Below are positions 18,278-29,695 of a DNA stretch of 64,000 bases, piece by piece. Source of the DNA: Comamonadaceae bacterium (lineage in GTDB: Bacteria; Pseudomonadota; Gammaproteobacteria; Burkholderiales; Burkholderiaceae_C); contig CANCER010000014.1 in assembly GCA_947375135.1 (NCBI GenBank), positions 1-64,000 on the forward strand, written 5' to 3'. Made by a program: the position numbers and the translations under genes. Under the pieces are notes generated by a model, which was given only the letters and a program-made list of their open reading frames with translations, made no database searches and was not told where the DNA came from. The number at the start of each line of letters is the position of its first letter. The stretch's first letter is position 1.

Positions 18278-18306
18278 CCCGGGCCATTGACGGGCCCGGG
18301 CTTTTT
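18278..18306. terminator. Strong bidirectional terminator
   Basis: Stem cccgggcc / ggcccggg with a seven-base loop, flanked by an A-run on the left and ctttttg on the right. It can stop transcripts coming from the left (ancestrally lpdA) and from the helicase gene ending at 18338 on the minus strand. It is probably the original terminator of the pyruvate dehydrogenase operon. Confidence 0.85.
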
Positions 18307-18337
18307 GTCGGGGTCTGCGGTTTATCGCGCGGTGTGG

Positions 18338-19636
18338 TCAGGGCCTTGTGGAGGGCTGTAGGCGGGCAGCTTCGGCTCTGAGCTTGTCCTTTTTGCTGGG
18401 GCGCTTGCCTTTGATGCCGCCCGTGTTGCCGAGGGCCGGGTGTTGCGGTGCCATGGCTGCTGGCGCGTCCGAATCACCCTCTGACTCCGGCGCCAGCTCC
18501 ACTGGCTCAAAGCCTGTAACCACTTCCAGTGGCACCGCCAGCCCGTGCCGCTTTTCAATCAGGCGGAAGTGGGCTTCTGTGTCGCTGCTGACAAAGCTGA
18601 CGGCCAGTCCGGCTTCACCCGCTCGGCCGGTACGACCAATGCGGTGCGTGTAGTCGTCGGATGAGCGCGGCAGGTCGTAATTGACCACCACCGGCAATTG
18701 GGCAATGTCCAGCCCACGTGAGGCCATGTCCGTGGCAATGACCACCTTGAGGCGCGAGGCCTTGAAGTCGGACAGCACCTGGCTGCGTTTGCCCTGACTG
18801 AGCTCACCGTGGAAAGGTTCTGCGTAAATGCGGGCCTTGCGCAGCTTGTCGGCCACAATTTCTGCGGCGTGTTTCGTGGCGACAAACACCAGCACCCGTT
18901 TCCAGTTGTGGGCGGTAATCAGATGGCGCAGCAACTGCGTGCGGCGTGGTGCATCCACCCAAACGGCCTGCTGCGTGATGTCGGGCTTTTCCTGGTCGGT
19001 GGCACCGACTTCGATTTGCACCGGCTCGCGCAACATGGAGTGCGCCAATGCGGCCACGGCCGGCGCAAACGTGGCGGAGAAAAACAGGCTTTGCCGTTGG
19101 GCTGGTAACAGGCCCAACAGGCGATGCAACTCCGCTTCAAAACCCAGGTCGAGCAGTCGGTCGGCTTCATCGAGCACCAGCATTTGTGTGGCGGCCAGGC
19201 TCAGGGCATTGTGGTGCACAAGATCCAGCAGGCGTCCGGGCGTGGCTACCACCACATCAGTACCACCCCGCATGGCCAGCATTTGCGGGTTGATGGACAC
19301 ACCGCCGAACACGACGCTGATCTTGATGGACTGTGGCAACTGGTTGGCCAGATCCCGCAGCGCAGCGCCGACCTGTATGGCCAGTTCCCGCGTGGGCACC
19401 AGTACCAGGGCGCGCACCTGTCGCGGGTTTTGCGCTGGCTCACTGGCTAACTTGTGCAGCAAGGGAAGGCCAAAAGCCAGGGTTTTGCCTGAGCCGGTTT
19501 GCGCCCTCGCTATGGTGTCATTGCCCGCCAAGATGGCTGGAATGGCTTGCGACTGGACCGAGGTGGGGGTGTGGAGACCCTGGCGCTCAAGGGCGCGCAG
19601 GAGGGCGGGCGACAAGCCCAGCGAAGAAAATAACAT
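18338..19636 (-). CDS. rhlE: DEAD-box RNA helicase, RhlE-like
   Basis: The 432-residue protein has the full motif set. These are the Q motif (GLHTPTSVQSQAIP), motif I ARAQTGSGKT, Ia VPTRELA, Ib TPGRLLD, II VLDEADRLLD, III FFSATF, IV LVFVATKH, V ATDMASRGLD and VI HRIGRTGRAG. The C-terminal tail is short and basic. Proteins of this type remodel RNA in ribosome assembly and cold adaptation. The gene ends 32 bases before a bidirectional terminator and starts 21 bases after the end of the NlpC/P60 gene, same strand. Confidence 0.93.
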   Translation of the reverse strand: MLFSSLGLSPALLRALERQGLHTPTSVQSQAIPAILAGNDTIARAQTGSGKTLAFGLPLLHKLASEPAQNPRQVRALVLVPTRELAIQVGAALRDLANQLPQSIKISVVFGGVSINPQMLAMRGGTDVVVATPGRLLDLVHHNALSLAATQMLVLDEADRLLDLGFEAELHRLLGLLPAQRQSLFFSATFAPAVAALAHSMLREPVQIEVGATDQEKPDITQQAVWVDAPRRTQLLRHLITAHNWKRVLVFVATKHAAEIVADKLRKARIYAEPFHGELSQGKRSQVLSDFKASRLKVVIATDMASRGLDIAQLPVVVNYDLPRSSDDYTHRIGRTGRAGEAGLAVSFVSSDTEAHFRLIEKRHGLAVPLEVVTGFEPVELAPESEGDSDAPAAMAPQHPALGNTGGIKGKRPSKKDKLRAEAARLQPSTRP

Positions 19637-19657
19637 GCCGGAGTTTAGCTGGCCTTG

Positions 19658-20209
19658 CTATTGCTGGGGAATCGTGGCGCTTGCGTCTACCGGTACGCGG
19701 CGGGCGCCATCAAAACGGCTGATCCAGTAGGAAGCACCCATGTCGTCTACACGCACCTCGCCACCGGGCTTGGGCGCGTGGATGAACTTGCCATTACCCA
19801 CGTAGATGCCGACGTGGCTGAAAGCGCGGCGCATGGTGTTGAAGAAAACCAGGTCGCCGGGCTTGAGTTCAGTCTTGTCGATCTTTTCAGTAGCGGCGGC
19901 CTGTTCGGACGCACGACGCGGCAGCAGCAAACCAGCGGTTTGCTGGTAAATGGCGCGGACAAAGCCGCTGCAATCAAAGCCGGTTTCAGCATCGTTTCCG
20001 CCACGGCGGTAGCGCACTCCCAGAAAACCCAAGGCGCCCACAACGAGTTGTGAGGCTTTGGCTTCCATGCGGTTGCTCACCTCGCCCAAACGGTTCAACA
20101 GGGTTCCGTCCGAAAGCGCACGGCCCATTTCATCGGTCGCTTCCAGCGGGCCGGCATGAGCGGAAACCACGAGAGACCATAGCAACACCAATAGAGTCAA
20201 AAAACGCAT
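19658..20209 (-). CDS. NlpC/P60-family cell-wall hydrolase (C40 peptidase)
   Basis: The 183-residue product starts with a signal peptide (MRFLTLLVLLWSLVVSAHAG) and carries one C-terminal NlpC/P60 domain. The catalytic Cys is in GFDCSGFVRAIYQ, the His in FSHVGIYVGNGKFIHAP. The family cleaves peptide bonds in murein stem peptides in the periplasm. Length and layout match single-domain exported members such as Spr-like proteins. It is 21 bases upstream of the helicase on the same strand, so read-through is likely. Confidence 0.92.
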   Translation of the reverse strand: MRFLTLLVLLWSLVVSAHAGPLEATDEMGRALSDGTLLNRLGEVSNRMEAKASQLVVGALGFLGVRYRRGGNDAETGFDCSGFVRAIYQQTAGLLLPRRASEQAAATEKIDKTELKPGDLVFFNTMRRAFSHVGIYVGNGKFIHAPKPGGEVRVDDMGASYWISRFDGARRVPVDASATIPQQ

Positions 20210-20532
20210 CGTGGGAGCATACCGTGCCTAGTACCCCAAGTCAAATGATATAAAACCTTAACAAAATCTCGTAACTGGTTGAAAACAATAAATAAAATTG
20301 AAATGCACTGACTGGAAAATGTAAAGTATCGTCATGATTTGGCCCGCCGGGTGTTTCGTCTGCGTGTGAACGGCTGAGCCTCCGGGTGGCCAAGGGACGT
20401 AAAAGATGACCCAGATCAAGCGGCGTGCAAGTGGGGGTGTGGCTTCACGGAATTCAGGGTTTACCCTTGTATTATTCCTTTGCGTCGTCGGAGCGACTTT
20501 CCGCCACTTAAACCAATAAAAGCGTGGACCAT
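20210..20532. other. Divergent intergenic region upstream of the MaoC-Pta gene
   Basis: No gene is seen in these 323 bases. The left half is A+T-rich and holds a candidate sigma-70 promoter on the plus strand: ttgaaa at 20298 and taaagt at 20322, 18-base spacing. That would leave a leader of about 200 bases before the coding start. A weak FNR/ANR-like half site (agatcaag) lies near 20413. No riboswitch or terminator could be recognised in the leader. Confidence 0.4.
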
Positions 20533-21960
20533 ATGACAGACACCGAATTCATCGAAAACGTCACTTTTGAAGAAATCATCTTGGGACAAAGTGCGCGTCT
20601 TCTGAAGACCCTCTCGCTGGCTGACATACAGGCCTTTGCTGCGGTATCGGGTGATACCAACCCCTCCCACCTGGACAACGATTTTGTACAGGACTCCGCG
20701 CTCCAAGGCGTGGTGGCGCACGGCATGTGGGGCGGGGCGCTGATCTCCGGTCTGCTGGGCAACCAGTTTCCCGGCGCCGGCACGGTCTATTTGGACCAGA
20801 TGCTGCAATTCGTCAAACCCGTGCACGTGGGAGACACTCTGGTGGTGACCGCCACTGCAACCAAGCTCGTTGCAGAACTCAAACGCGTGGAGTTCGACTG
20901 CACCGTGCTGAATCAACGGGGTGAAGTGGTGCTGCGCGGCGTGGCCGGCGTGCGTGCCCCGACTGAAAAGATGCGCACCGTGAAGGTGGCGGCGCCCCGC
21001 ATTCAGTTGTTTGACCCCGAAGCCCGCTTCAAGGACTTGCTTGCCAAGGGCGAGGGTTTGGAGCCGGTGCGTTGTGCCGTGGTGCACCCCTGCGACATGG
21101 AATCGCTTTCCGGTGCGTTGGACTCGGCGCGCTACGGTTTGATTGTTCCGGTGCTGATCGGCCCTGAACTGCGCATTCGGCATCTGGCGGAAGAAAACAG
21201 TTTGGACTTGCGGGGTATCGAGATCGTCCATGTGGCGCACAGCCATGAGGCGGCGGAGCGAGGTGCCGAACTGGCTGCCAGCGGCGATGTGGAGGTCATC
21301 ATGAAGGGTAGCCTGCATACCGACGAGTTGATGCAGGCCGTTCTCAAGCAGCCCGCTTTGCGCACCGGCCGCCGGATGTCGCATGTGTTCCGCTTTGATG
21401 TTCCGCTGTATCCCAAGCCGCTGCTGATTACCGATGCGGCACTGAATATTCGCCCGACACTGAAAGAGAAGGCCGACATCATCCAGAATGCGATTGACTT
21501 CGCCCGCATTCTGGGTGTGGCGATTCCCAAGGTGGCCATTCTCTCGGCGGTGGAAACGGTGAACCCTGAAATTCCCTCCACGCTGGACGCTGCGGCCTTG
21601 TGCAAGATGGCCGATCGCGGTCAGATCAAGGGCGGCGTTCTGGATGGCCCGCTGGCCTTTGACAATGCCATTTCACGCAACGCAGCCAAGATCAAAAGCA
21701 TTGTGTCGGCGGTGTCCGGCGACGCCGACATTCTGGCCGTGCCGGATCTGGAAAGCGGCAATATGCTGGCCAAGCAACTCGAATACCTGGCGGGCGCCTC
21801 GGGCTCCGGTTTGGTGCTGGGCGCGCGCGTGCCAATCGCCCTGACCAGCCGTGCGGATGGGCCTATGAACCGCGTGGCCTCGGCCCTGCTGGCCAAGTTG
21901 GCCGCGCACAGTGGGCGGCGTGAGCGCTTGCGCCAGAACGGGACTCCCAAAGTCGTTTAA
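20533..21960 (+). CDS. MaoC-like hydratase fused to phosphate acetyltransferase
   Basis: Start ATG 20533 (MTDTEFIENVTFEEI); a GTG three codons upstream is in frame. Residues 1 to about 150 form a MaoC/R-hydratase hot-dog domain (SGDTNPSHLDNDFVQ, the hydratase motif). The rest is a phosphotransacetylase domain (VVHPCDMESLSGAL, GSLHTDELMQAVL, AKIKSIVSAVSGDADI). The fused protein, usually called bifunctional enoyl-CoA hydratase/phosphate acetyltransferase, would make acyl-phosphate from acyl-CoA. The hydratase part may act on enoyl-CoA. Acetate kinase follows 37 bases later, giving a complete acetyl-CoA to acetate plus ATP route. Confidence 0.93.
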   Translation: MTDTEFIENVTFEEIILGQSARLLKTLSLADIQAFAAVSGDTNPSHLDNDFVQDSALQGVVAHGMWGGALISGLLGNQFPGAGTVYLDQMLQFVKPVHVGDTLVVTATATKLVAELKRVEFDCTVLNQRGEVVLRGVAGVRAPTEKMRTVKVAAPRIQLFDPEARFKDLLAKGEGLEPVRCAVVHPCDMESLSGALDSARYGLIVPVLIGPELRIRHLAEENSLDLRGIEIVHVAHSHEAAERGAELAASGDVEVIMKGSLHTDELMQAVLKQPALRTGRRMSHVFRFDVPLYPKPLLITDAALNIRPTLKEKADIIQNAIDFARILGVAIPKVAILSAVETVNPEIPSTLDAAALCKMADRGQIKGGVLDGPLAFDNAISRNAAKIKSIVSAVSGDADILAVPDLESGNMLAKQLEYLAGASGSGLVLGARVPIALTSRADGPMNRVASALLAKLAAHSGRRERLRQNGTPKVV

Positions 21961-21997
21961 GCATCCTCCCCGCCCTCTTACCCGGAACCCTTTCTCC

Positions 21998-23194
21998 ATG
22001 GCCATTCTTGCAGTCAATGCGGGCTCGTCCTCGCTCAAATTTTCCATGCATCCCCTGCGTGCGGGCCAGGTGCAGCCCCATGTGCTGAGCGGCAATATCG
22101 AGGGGCTGGAGCCCGGTGGCAGCCCTGTGATGGGCTGGAACTACCAGGGACAGTCACATCAACAGGTGCTGGAAATGTCTGCCGACGCCCCAGCCGGCGG
22201 AAGTTTCCAGTTGGCCTTGAAAAGCCTGCGCCAATTGCTCGCCGGCTTGCCCGGCTTGCCGACGATTGAAGCCGTGTCGCACCGCGTGGTGCATGGCGGC
22301 CAGATCTTTCGCGCCAGCGTTGTCGTCGATGCGCCGATTCTGGAGCAGCTCACGGCGTTGAACTCGCTCGCACCGCTGCACCAGCCGCACAACGTGGCCG
22401 GTATTCGTGCCTTTCTCACGGCCTTTCCCGAGTTGCCCCAGGTGGCTTGTTTCGACACCGCCTTTCACGCAACACTGGCCGAGGTGGATTACGCTTTTGC
22501 ACTGCCGCAGGCGTTGAGTGCGCAGGGCGTGCGTCGCTATGGCTTTCATGGCTTGTCTTACCAGTTTGTCATGGGTGCGCTGATGGATCTGACGCCACGC
22601 GGCCGTGACCGTGTGCTGATGGCGCATCTTGGCAATGGCGCCAGCTTGTGCGCCGCCACCGGCGGCTTGAGCCGCGCCACCACCATGGGTTTCTCGGCGC
22701 TGGATGGCTTGGTGATGGGCACGCGCACCGGCACGCTGGACCCGGGCGTGCTGCTCTACCTGCTGGAGCAGGGCTGGGATCACAAGCGCCTGCAATCGCT
22801 GCTGTACAAGCAAAGCGGACTACTCGGTGTGTCCGGCATTTCTGCCGATATGCGGCGCCTGCGCCAGGATGGGAGCGCTGCGGCTAACAAAGCCATTGCA
22901 TTGTTCACCCACCGGGTGGTGTGCGAGGCGGGCGCGCTGACCGCCTGCATCGGCGGGCTGGATGTGCTGGCCTTTAGCGGCGGCATTGGGGAGCACGACG
23001 CCGTCACCCGCTTGGATGTGTGCACTGCCCTGGGCTATCTGGGGGTGCAGATTGATGCGGGCCTCAACGCCCAAGCCAAGGGCGACAAGGCCATGGCGAT
23101 CCACGCCTCCGGTAGCCTGGTGGAAGTTTGGGTGGTACCAACGGACGAAGGCCAGGTGGCCGCCGCTGAGGCCGCCCGCCTGATCAATTCGTGA
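21998..23194 (+). CDS. ackA: Acetate kinase
   Basis: The 398-residue enzyme converts acetyl phosphate and ADP to acetate and ATP. Start ATG 21998 gives the family N-terminus MAILAVNAGSSSLKFSM. Further signatures are ACFDTAFHATL (active-site Asp), LMAHLGNGASLCA, MGTRTGTLDPG and AFSGGIGEHDAVTR. It is paired with the upstream phosphotransacetylase fusion and probably cotranscribed. Its 3' end overlaps by 11 bases the end of the convergent DUF192 gene. Confidence 0.95.
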   Translation: MAILAVNAGSSSLKFSMHPLRAGQVQPHVLSGNIEGLEPGGSPVMGWNYQGQSHQQVLEMSADAPAGGSFQLALKSLRQLLAGLPGLPTIEAVSHRVVHGGQIFRASVVVDAPILEQLTALNSLAPLHQPHNVAGIRAFLTAFPELPQVACFDTAFHATLAEVDYAFALPQALSAQGVRRYGFHGLSYQFVMGALMDLTPRGRDRVLMAHLGNGASLCAATGGLSRATTMGFSALDGLVMGTRTGTLDPGVLLYLLEQGWDHKRLQSLLYKQSGLLGVSGISADMRRLRQDGSAAANKAIALFTHRVVCEAGALTACIGGLDVLAFSGGIGEHDAVTRLDVCTALGYLGVQIDAGLNAQAKGDKAMAIHASGSLVEVWVVPTDEGQVAAAEAARLINS

Positions 23195-23627
23195 ACGGCC
23201 GCCCGGCCAGCTTGAAGCCGGGCTTGATGCCTTTTTTGGCAAACCAGCCCTGGTTCATTTCCAGCACATAGCGCACCGGCTTGAGCGAGCAGTGCGAATC
23301 GGTGGTTTGTGGCTTCATATCTTCCAGGTTGACGATGCTGCCGTCGTCGGCAATAAACGCGGCAGTCAGGGGCAGAATGGTGTTTTTCATCCAAAAGCAT
23401 TGCTTGCTCGGCGCTTGGAACACAAACAGCATGCCCTCGCCCTGGGGCATCTCGGTGCGGTACATCAGCCCGATCTGGTGCTGCTCCGGCGTCAAGGCGA
23501 CCTGAATCTCCATCTGGTGAATGCCGGCCGTGAGCGTTATGCGTTGCAGCTGGGTTTGCGGGCTTTCCTGGGCCAGTGCGGCCCCGGTGAAGCAAAGCGC
23601 GAGGAGAAGGCAGGCAAGTTTTTTCAT
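23184..23627 (-). CDS. DUF192 family exported protein
   Basis: ATG 23627 gives 147 residues with a signal peptide (MKKLACLLLALCFTGAALAQ). The DUF192 fold follows: VALTPEQHQIGLMYRTEMP, GEGMLFVFQAPSKQCFWMKN and IPLT-like TILPLTAAFIADDGSIV. The biochemical role of the family is not established. It is transcribed away from clpS across a short gap. The overlap of its 3' end with ackA is convergent. Confidence 0.9.
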   Translation of the reverse strand: MKKLACLLLALCFTGAALAQESPQTQLQRITLTAGIHQMEIQVALTPEQHQIGLMYRTEMPQGEGMLFVFQAPSKQCFWMKNTILPLTAAFIADDGSIVNLEDMKPQTTDSHCSLKPVRYVLEMNQGWFAKKGIKPGFKLAGRPFTN

Positions 23628-23748
23628 TCTGCTATTTTGAATCAAATCTGCAGGGCATTTTTTCGTGCGGGTGACTTGATAGTTACAAAAGTGTCACCAG
23701 ATCGTGTGGGTGATGCAGCGTTTCGGGGTGACCGATAGAATGGAAAAC

Positions 23749-24111
23749 ATGGCGACCAATAAACCTGAAAACCCAGCTCCCAATCCGGTGCGCGTACCCG
23801 ACCGGGACGACAGCAATTCCGTTGTACTCGAACGGGTGCCCGAAAAAGTCAAACCTCCGGGCATGTTCCAGGTGGTCATGCTCAATGATGATTACACACC
23901 CATGGAGTTTGTGGTGGTGGTCATTCAGGAGTTTTTCGGCAAAGACCTGGAAGCCGCTACCCAAATCATGCTGAAGATCCATCTGGATGGCAAAGGTGTG
24001 TGCGGCGTGTATTCCAGAGACGTGGCGGCCACCAAAGTGGACCAGGTGCTGGATGCTGCACACAAAGCAGGGCATCCGCTCAAATGTTTGAGTGAACCCG
24101 TTGAATTTTGA
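23749..24111 (+). CDS. clpS: ATP-dependent Clp protease adaptor ClpS
   Basis: ClpS delivers N-end-rule substrates to ClpAP. From ATG 23749 ([13 protein letters not shown]) there are 120 residues with a disordered N-terminal arm. The ClpS core follows: [20 protein letters not shown], binding-pocket residues in [10 protein letters not shown] and [16 protein letters not shown] at the end. Start sites at 23740 or 23704 are in frame but add nothing family-like. clpA follows after 77 bases, the standard pairing. Confidence 0.95.
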   Translation: MATNKPENPAPNPVRVPDRDDSNSVVLERVPEKVKPPGMFQVVMLNDDYTPMEFVVVVIQEFFGKDLEAATQIMLKIHLDGKGVCGVYSRDVAATKVDQVLDAAHKAGHPLKCLSEPVEF

Positions 24112-24188
24112 AGAGAACCCCAGACCTAACAACTCTGTCGTTCAAAACGGTTTACAGTTATTTATCAACGCAAGGCAAAGGAAATCAC

Positions 24189-26510
<2,322 letters not shown>

Positions 26511-26543
26511 TCCATCGCGCAGGCCCACAGGCTCCCAAACCGG

Positions 26544-26580
26544 GGCTCAGTTCTGTCAAAGGAACTGGGCCTTTGGTTTT
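26544..26580 (+). terminator. Terminator after clpA
   Basis: Stem ggctcagttc / gaactgggcc with an eight-base loop, followed by a T-rich run (ctttggttttttg). It lies 33 bases downstream of clpA on the same strand. Confidence 0.8.
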
Positions 26581-26653
26581 TTGACGCGGCCCGCGCGTTG
26601 GCAGGTTTGGACACAGAATACCGGCTAACCCGTTTCCCTCACCCCCAATACAC

Positions 26654-27553
26654 ATGACCTTTATTCGCAACTGCATTCTTTCCAGCCTGTTGGCATTGAC
26701 CGTTGTGGGCTGCACCACGCCCCCCGTGGCCGGGCCGGTTCAGCAAGTGCCGTCATCGCCTGCTGCCAAACTGCCGCCACGCATAGGGCTGGCGCTGGGC
26801 GGAGGTGCTGCACGCGGCTTTGCCCATGTGGGGGTGATACAGGTGCTGGAGGAGGCCGGTATTCGTCCGACCCTGGTTGCAGGCACTTCGGCCGGCAGCT
26901 TGGTCGCGGCCATCTATGCCAGTGGCAAGAACGGTGCGCAATTGCAGCAGGTAGCTGAGACCATGGACGAAGCGGCGATCGCCGACTGGTCACTGCAAAT
27001 CTTCAGCCGGGGCGCCTTGCGCGGCGAGGCCCTGGCGCGTTACGTCAACACCCAGGTCAGCTCCCGCCTGATTGAATCCATGCCCTTACCGCTGGGCATT
27101 GTGGCCACTGATTTGAATACCGGGCTTGACACAGTGTTCCAGCGCGGCGACACGGGCACTGCCGTGCGTGCATCCAGCGCGGTGCCGGCCGTTTTTCAAC
27201 CGGTCAGAATTTCCGGGCGCGACTATGTGGATGGCGGGCTGGTATCGCCTGTGCCGGTGCGAGCGGCCCGAAAAATGGGCGCCGAGCTGGTGATCGCAGT
27301 GGATATCTCCAGCCCGCCCGAGGGCAACCTCACCGGAGGAACGTTGGATATCCTGTTGCAGACCTTCACCATCATGGGCAAAAGCATCAATACCTTTGAA
27401 CTCAAGGATGCGGATGTGGTGGTGCGTCCGGTGTTGACCGGTGTCTCCAGTGCCGATTTCGGCGCGCGCAAGCGTTCCATTGAGGCGGGGCGCCAGGCCA
27501 TGCTGCTGGCGCTGCCGCAATTGCGTGCCGCGATTGCGGCCAAGATGCGCTGA
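26654..27553 (+). CDS. Patatin-like phospholipase lipoprotein (RssA-like)
   Basis: The 299-residue protein begins with a lipoprotein signal (LLALTVVGCTTPP, lipidated Cys). It carries the patatin fold: oxyanion loop GLALGGGAARGFAHVGV, nucleophile GTSAGS and the catalytic Asp in DGGLVSPVPV. It is predicted to be a serine lipid acyl hydrolase anchored at a membrane facing the periplasm. It stands alone between two terminators. Confidence 0.92.
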   Translation: MTFIRNCILSSLLALTVVGCTTPPVAGPVQQVPSSPAAKLPPRIGLALGGGAARGFAHVGVIQVLEEAGIRPTLVAGTSAGSLVAAIYASGKNGAQLQQVAETMDEAAIADWSLQIFSRGALRGEALARYVNTQVSSRLIESMPLPLGIVATDLNTGLDTVFQRGDTGTAVRASSAVPAVFQPVRISGRDYVDGGLVSPVPVRAARKMGAELVIAVDISSPPEGNLTGGTLDILLQTFTIMGKSINTFELKDADVVVRPVLTGVSSADFGARKRSIEAGRQAMLLALPQLRAAIAAKMR

Positions 27554-27570
27554 GCTGAAAGCAAAACGAC

Positions 27571-27603
27571 CAAAAAAAAGGCCCCGTTTTGCAACGAGGC
27601 CTT
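27571..27603 (-). terminator. Terminator between patatin and phasin genes
   Basis: Stem aaggcc-cg / cg-ggcctt with a loop around ttttgcaa. The A-run on its left side is a T-run when read on the minus strand, so it best serves the phasin transcript, though it is 150 bases past the phasin stop. It can also act on the patatin transcript. Confidence 0.65.
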
Positions 27604-27757
27604 GAAGGGATCCCTGAACCTGAAGGTTTCGAAAGGACCCGAGGAGACAACCGGGTAGAAACAAAGAGTTCCTGATGACTTGAATTATCTCAGGGTTTTC
27701 CCTTGGCTTCCAGAGTCCGGTCACAAAAACATGTGTTTTTCGTGACCGGCTTGAAAA

Positions 27758-28306
27758 TTAACGCTTTTTGGCGGCAGGCTTGGCTGCAACGGTAGCGGAA
27801 GTAGCCACCGAGTTGAAGTTGGCCTCAGCCGCTTCCGTTGCTTGCTTGACAGCTTTTTGCACGGATTCCAGCGCGTTGGTGGCAGCAGTCACCGAGCTCT
27901 TCAGAATGGCAACAGCGGCTTCGGAACCTGCAGGCGCGTTCTTTGTAGCGTTATCGACCAGATTGGCAAAGTTGGCTTGCGCATCTGCAGTCTGGCCCTC
28001 AACAGCCTTGGTGAATTCAGCGCTGGTGCTGGTGGCGATGTCATACAGGTGGCGGCTGTAAGCAGCCGTCTTTTCAGCCAGCGGCTGGAGCAGGTTGGAC
28101 TGCAGAGCGATCAGCTCTTGCACGTCTTTCACGCTCAACACGGACTGGCTGTGGCCGGCGACCTCTGACAGCGCTGCCTTGGAAGCAGTCATGTTCAGTT
28201 CAACAATCTTTTCCACCCCCTCAAATGCCTTGTTGGTCAGGCCAAACAGGGTTTCGATATTGGCTTTTTGTGCTGCGACGATTTGTTCAACGGTGAGTAC
28301 GGACAT
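27758..28306 (-). CDS. phaP: Phasin (polyhydroxyalkanoate granule protein)
   Basis: ATG 28306 ([20 protein letters not shown]) gives 182 residues of mostly amphipathic helix. It has the phasin pattern [18 protein letters not shown], an Ala/Val-rich second half and a basic AAKPAAKKR tail. It coats storage granules in the cytoplasm and indicates that the organism makes polyhydroxybutyrate or a similar polyester. Upstream DNA has two TGC-rich repeats that may bind the regulator PhaR. The longer frame from 28336 lacks a better ribosome site. Confidence 0.93.
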   Translation of the reverse strand: MSVLTVEQIVAAQKANIETLFGLTNKAFEGVEKIVELNMTASKAALSEVAGHSQSVLSVKDVQELIALQSNLLQPLAEKTAAYSRHLYDIATSTSAEFTKAVEGQTADAQANFANLVDNATKNAPAGSEAAVAILKSSVTAATNALESVQKAVKQATEAAEANFNSVATSATVAAKPAAKKR

Positions 28307-28378
28307 TGTGATTCTCCAAATAAAGATGAGTGGCATGAACTAACTTGTCTGCGTTGTCACCGGTCTCCGGGACCGTCA

Positions 28379-28452
28379 TGTTGCACCGCAGCATGTTGAG
28401 AATTGTAATCAGGATATGTATGAATGCAAGCACTTTTTGTTGCAATGCAGCA
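28379..28452. promoter_or_regulatory. Two TGC-rich repeats upstream of the phasin gene, candidate PhaR sites
   Basis: The 15-base word tgttgcaNNgcagca occurs twice, at 28379-28393 and 28438-28452, in the region between the phasin start and the divergent thioesterase gene. PhaR-type repressors are known to bind TGC-rich elements near phasin promoters. The match in spacing and content is suggestive, not proof. Confidence 0.5.
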
Positions 28453-28550
28453 ACTTAGGGGTGCTTTACTAAATGCGAAATGAGTCCCCGGCGCGTCACG
28501 CGAAGAACAACCGGGCCATGCCCGTGCCGTGCGGCTGGCAAAATCGCCCC

Positions 28551-28994
28551 ATGCCCCACAAACCGTCCAGCCGTCCCGAGCCCGAGCCGCGCAATGCTTA
28601 CAGCGTTTTGCGCAGCATTCCGACCCGCTGGATGGACAACGATGCATATGGCCACGTCAACAATGTCGTCTATTACAGCTGGTTCGATACCGCCGTCAAC
28701 GCCTGGCTGATTGAGAACGATGTGCTCGATATCCAGCACAGCTCCACGGTCGGGTTGGTGGTGGAGACGCATTGCAATTATTTTTCGCCGCTGGCTTTTC
28801 CGCAAACCGTGCAGGTCGGCCTGCGCGTAGCGCATATCGGGGCAAGCAGCGTGCGATACGAACTGGCCGTGTTTGGAGAAGACGCACTCTGCGCGGCCAA
28901 AGGGCATTTCGTCCATGTCTATGTGGATGCGCAATCCCACCGCCCCACAGCCGTTCCACCCTCTCTCAAAACCCTTCTGGAGACTCTTGCATGA
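28551..28994 (+). CDS. Hot-dog acyl-CoA thioesterase
   Basis: ATG 28551 (MPHKPSSRPEPEPRNAYSVL) gives 147 residues with a 4HBT hot-dog fold. It has the motif RWMDNDAYGHVNNVVYYSWFDTAVN, with the aspartate expected of YbgC/FcbC-like thioesterases, and KGHFVHVYVDAQ at the end. It hydrolyses acyl-CoA thioesters; the substrate is not evident. The next gene starts inside its stop (ATGA), so the two are coupled. Confidence 0.88.
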   Translation: MPHKPSSRPEPEPRNAYSVLRSIPTRWMDNDAYGHVNNVVYYSWFDTAVNAWLIENDVLDIQHSSTVGLVVETHCNYFSPLAFPQTVQVGLRVAHIGASSVRYELAVFGEDALCAAKGHFVHVYVDAQSHRPTAVPPSLKTLLETLA

Positions 28995-29686
28995 CACTTT
29001 CCGCGATTGACGAAGCCATCTGTTCCCGGCGTTCCATGCGCGCTTTTACCCCGCAGGAAGTGGCCCGAGCCGATATTGAACACATTCTGGAAGTGGCCAG
29101 CCGCGCACCGTCCGGAACCAATTGCCAGCCCTGGAAGGTCTACGTGCTCCAAGGGGACACCCGCAACACCTTGGTGGAGCAGGCTTGTGCCGCCCATGAC
29201 GCGATGCGCGCCGACCCGGCACTGGCCGAACAGTACAAGGAGGAGTACGACTATTACCCGCAAAAATGGGTCAGCCCCTATATTGACCGCCGGCGCGAAA
29301 ACGGCTGGAGCCTGTATGGTCTGCTGGGTATCGGCAAGGCCGACCGGGAGCAAATGCACCTTCAGCACCAGCGCAACTTCCGCTTTTTTGATGCGCCGGT
29401 TGGCCTGATGTTTACCGTGGACCGGGTCATGGGCCGGGGTTCTTTGGTGGACTACGGTGGCTTTTTGCAAAGCATCATGGTGGCCGCGCGCGGCAAGGGC
29501 CTGCACACCTGCCCGCAGGCGGCATGGAATGGCTTTGCCAAATTGATCATGCCGTTGATAGGTGCCGGTTCTGACGAGATGCTGGTCTGTGGCATGTCCC
29601 TGGGCTACGCCGACGAGACGGCCGTGGTCAATACCCTGAACACGCCGCGCGTGCCGGTCCAGGATTTCACCCGTTGGCTCGATTGA
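28991..29686 (+). CDS. Nitroreductase family flavoprotein
   Basis: ATG 28991 gives 231 residues with the nitroreductase fold. It has the FMN-binding CSRRSMRAFTPQEV at the N-terminus, RAPSGTNCQPWKVYVL, the central GSLVDYGGFLQSIMVAAR and CGMSLGYADE. Members reduce nitro groups or quinones with NAD(P)H. Coupled to the thioesterase upstream (four-base overlap) and followed after nine bases by the LivHM permease, so a six-gene run up to pncB may be one operon. Confidence 0.9.
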   Translation: MTLSAIDEAICSRRSMRAFTPQEVARADIEHILEVASRAPSGTNCQPWKVYVLQGDTRNTLVEQACAAHDAMRADPALAEQYKEEYDYYPQKWVSPYIDRRRENGWSLYGLLGIGKADREQMHLQHQRNFRFFDAPVGLMFTVDRVMGRGSLVDYGGFLQSIMVAARGKGLHTCPQAAWNGFAKLIMPLIGAGSDEMLVCGMSLGYADETAVVNTLNTPRVPVQDFTRWLD

Positions 29687-29695
29687 ACAAAGGCC

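Noticed and set aside
20400-20425. FNR/ANR box before the MaoC-Pta gene
   Set aside because: Only one half site (gatcaag) fits; the other half deviates too much to call.
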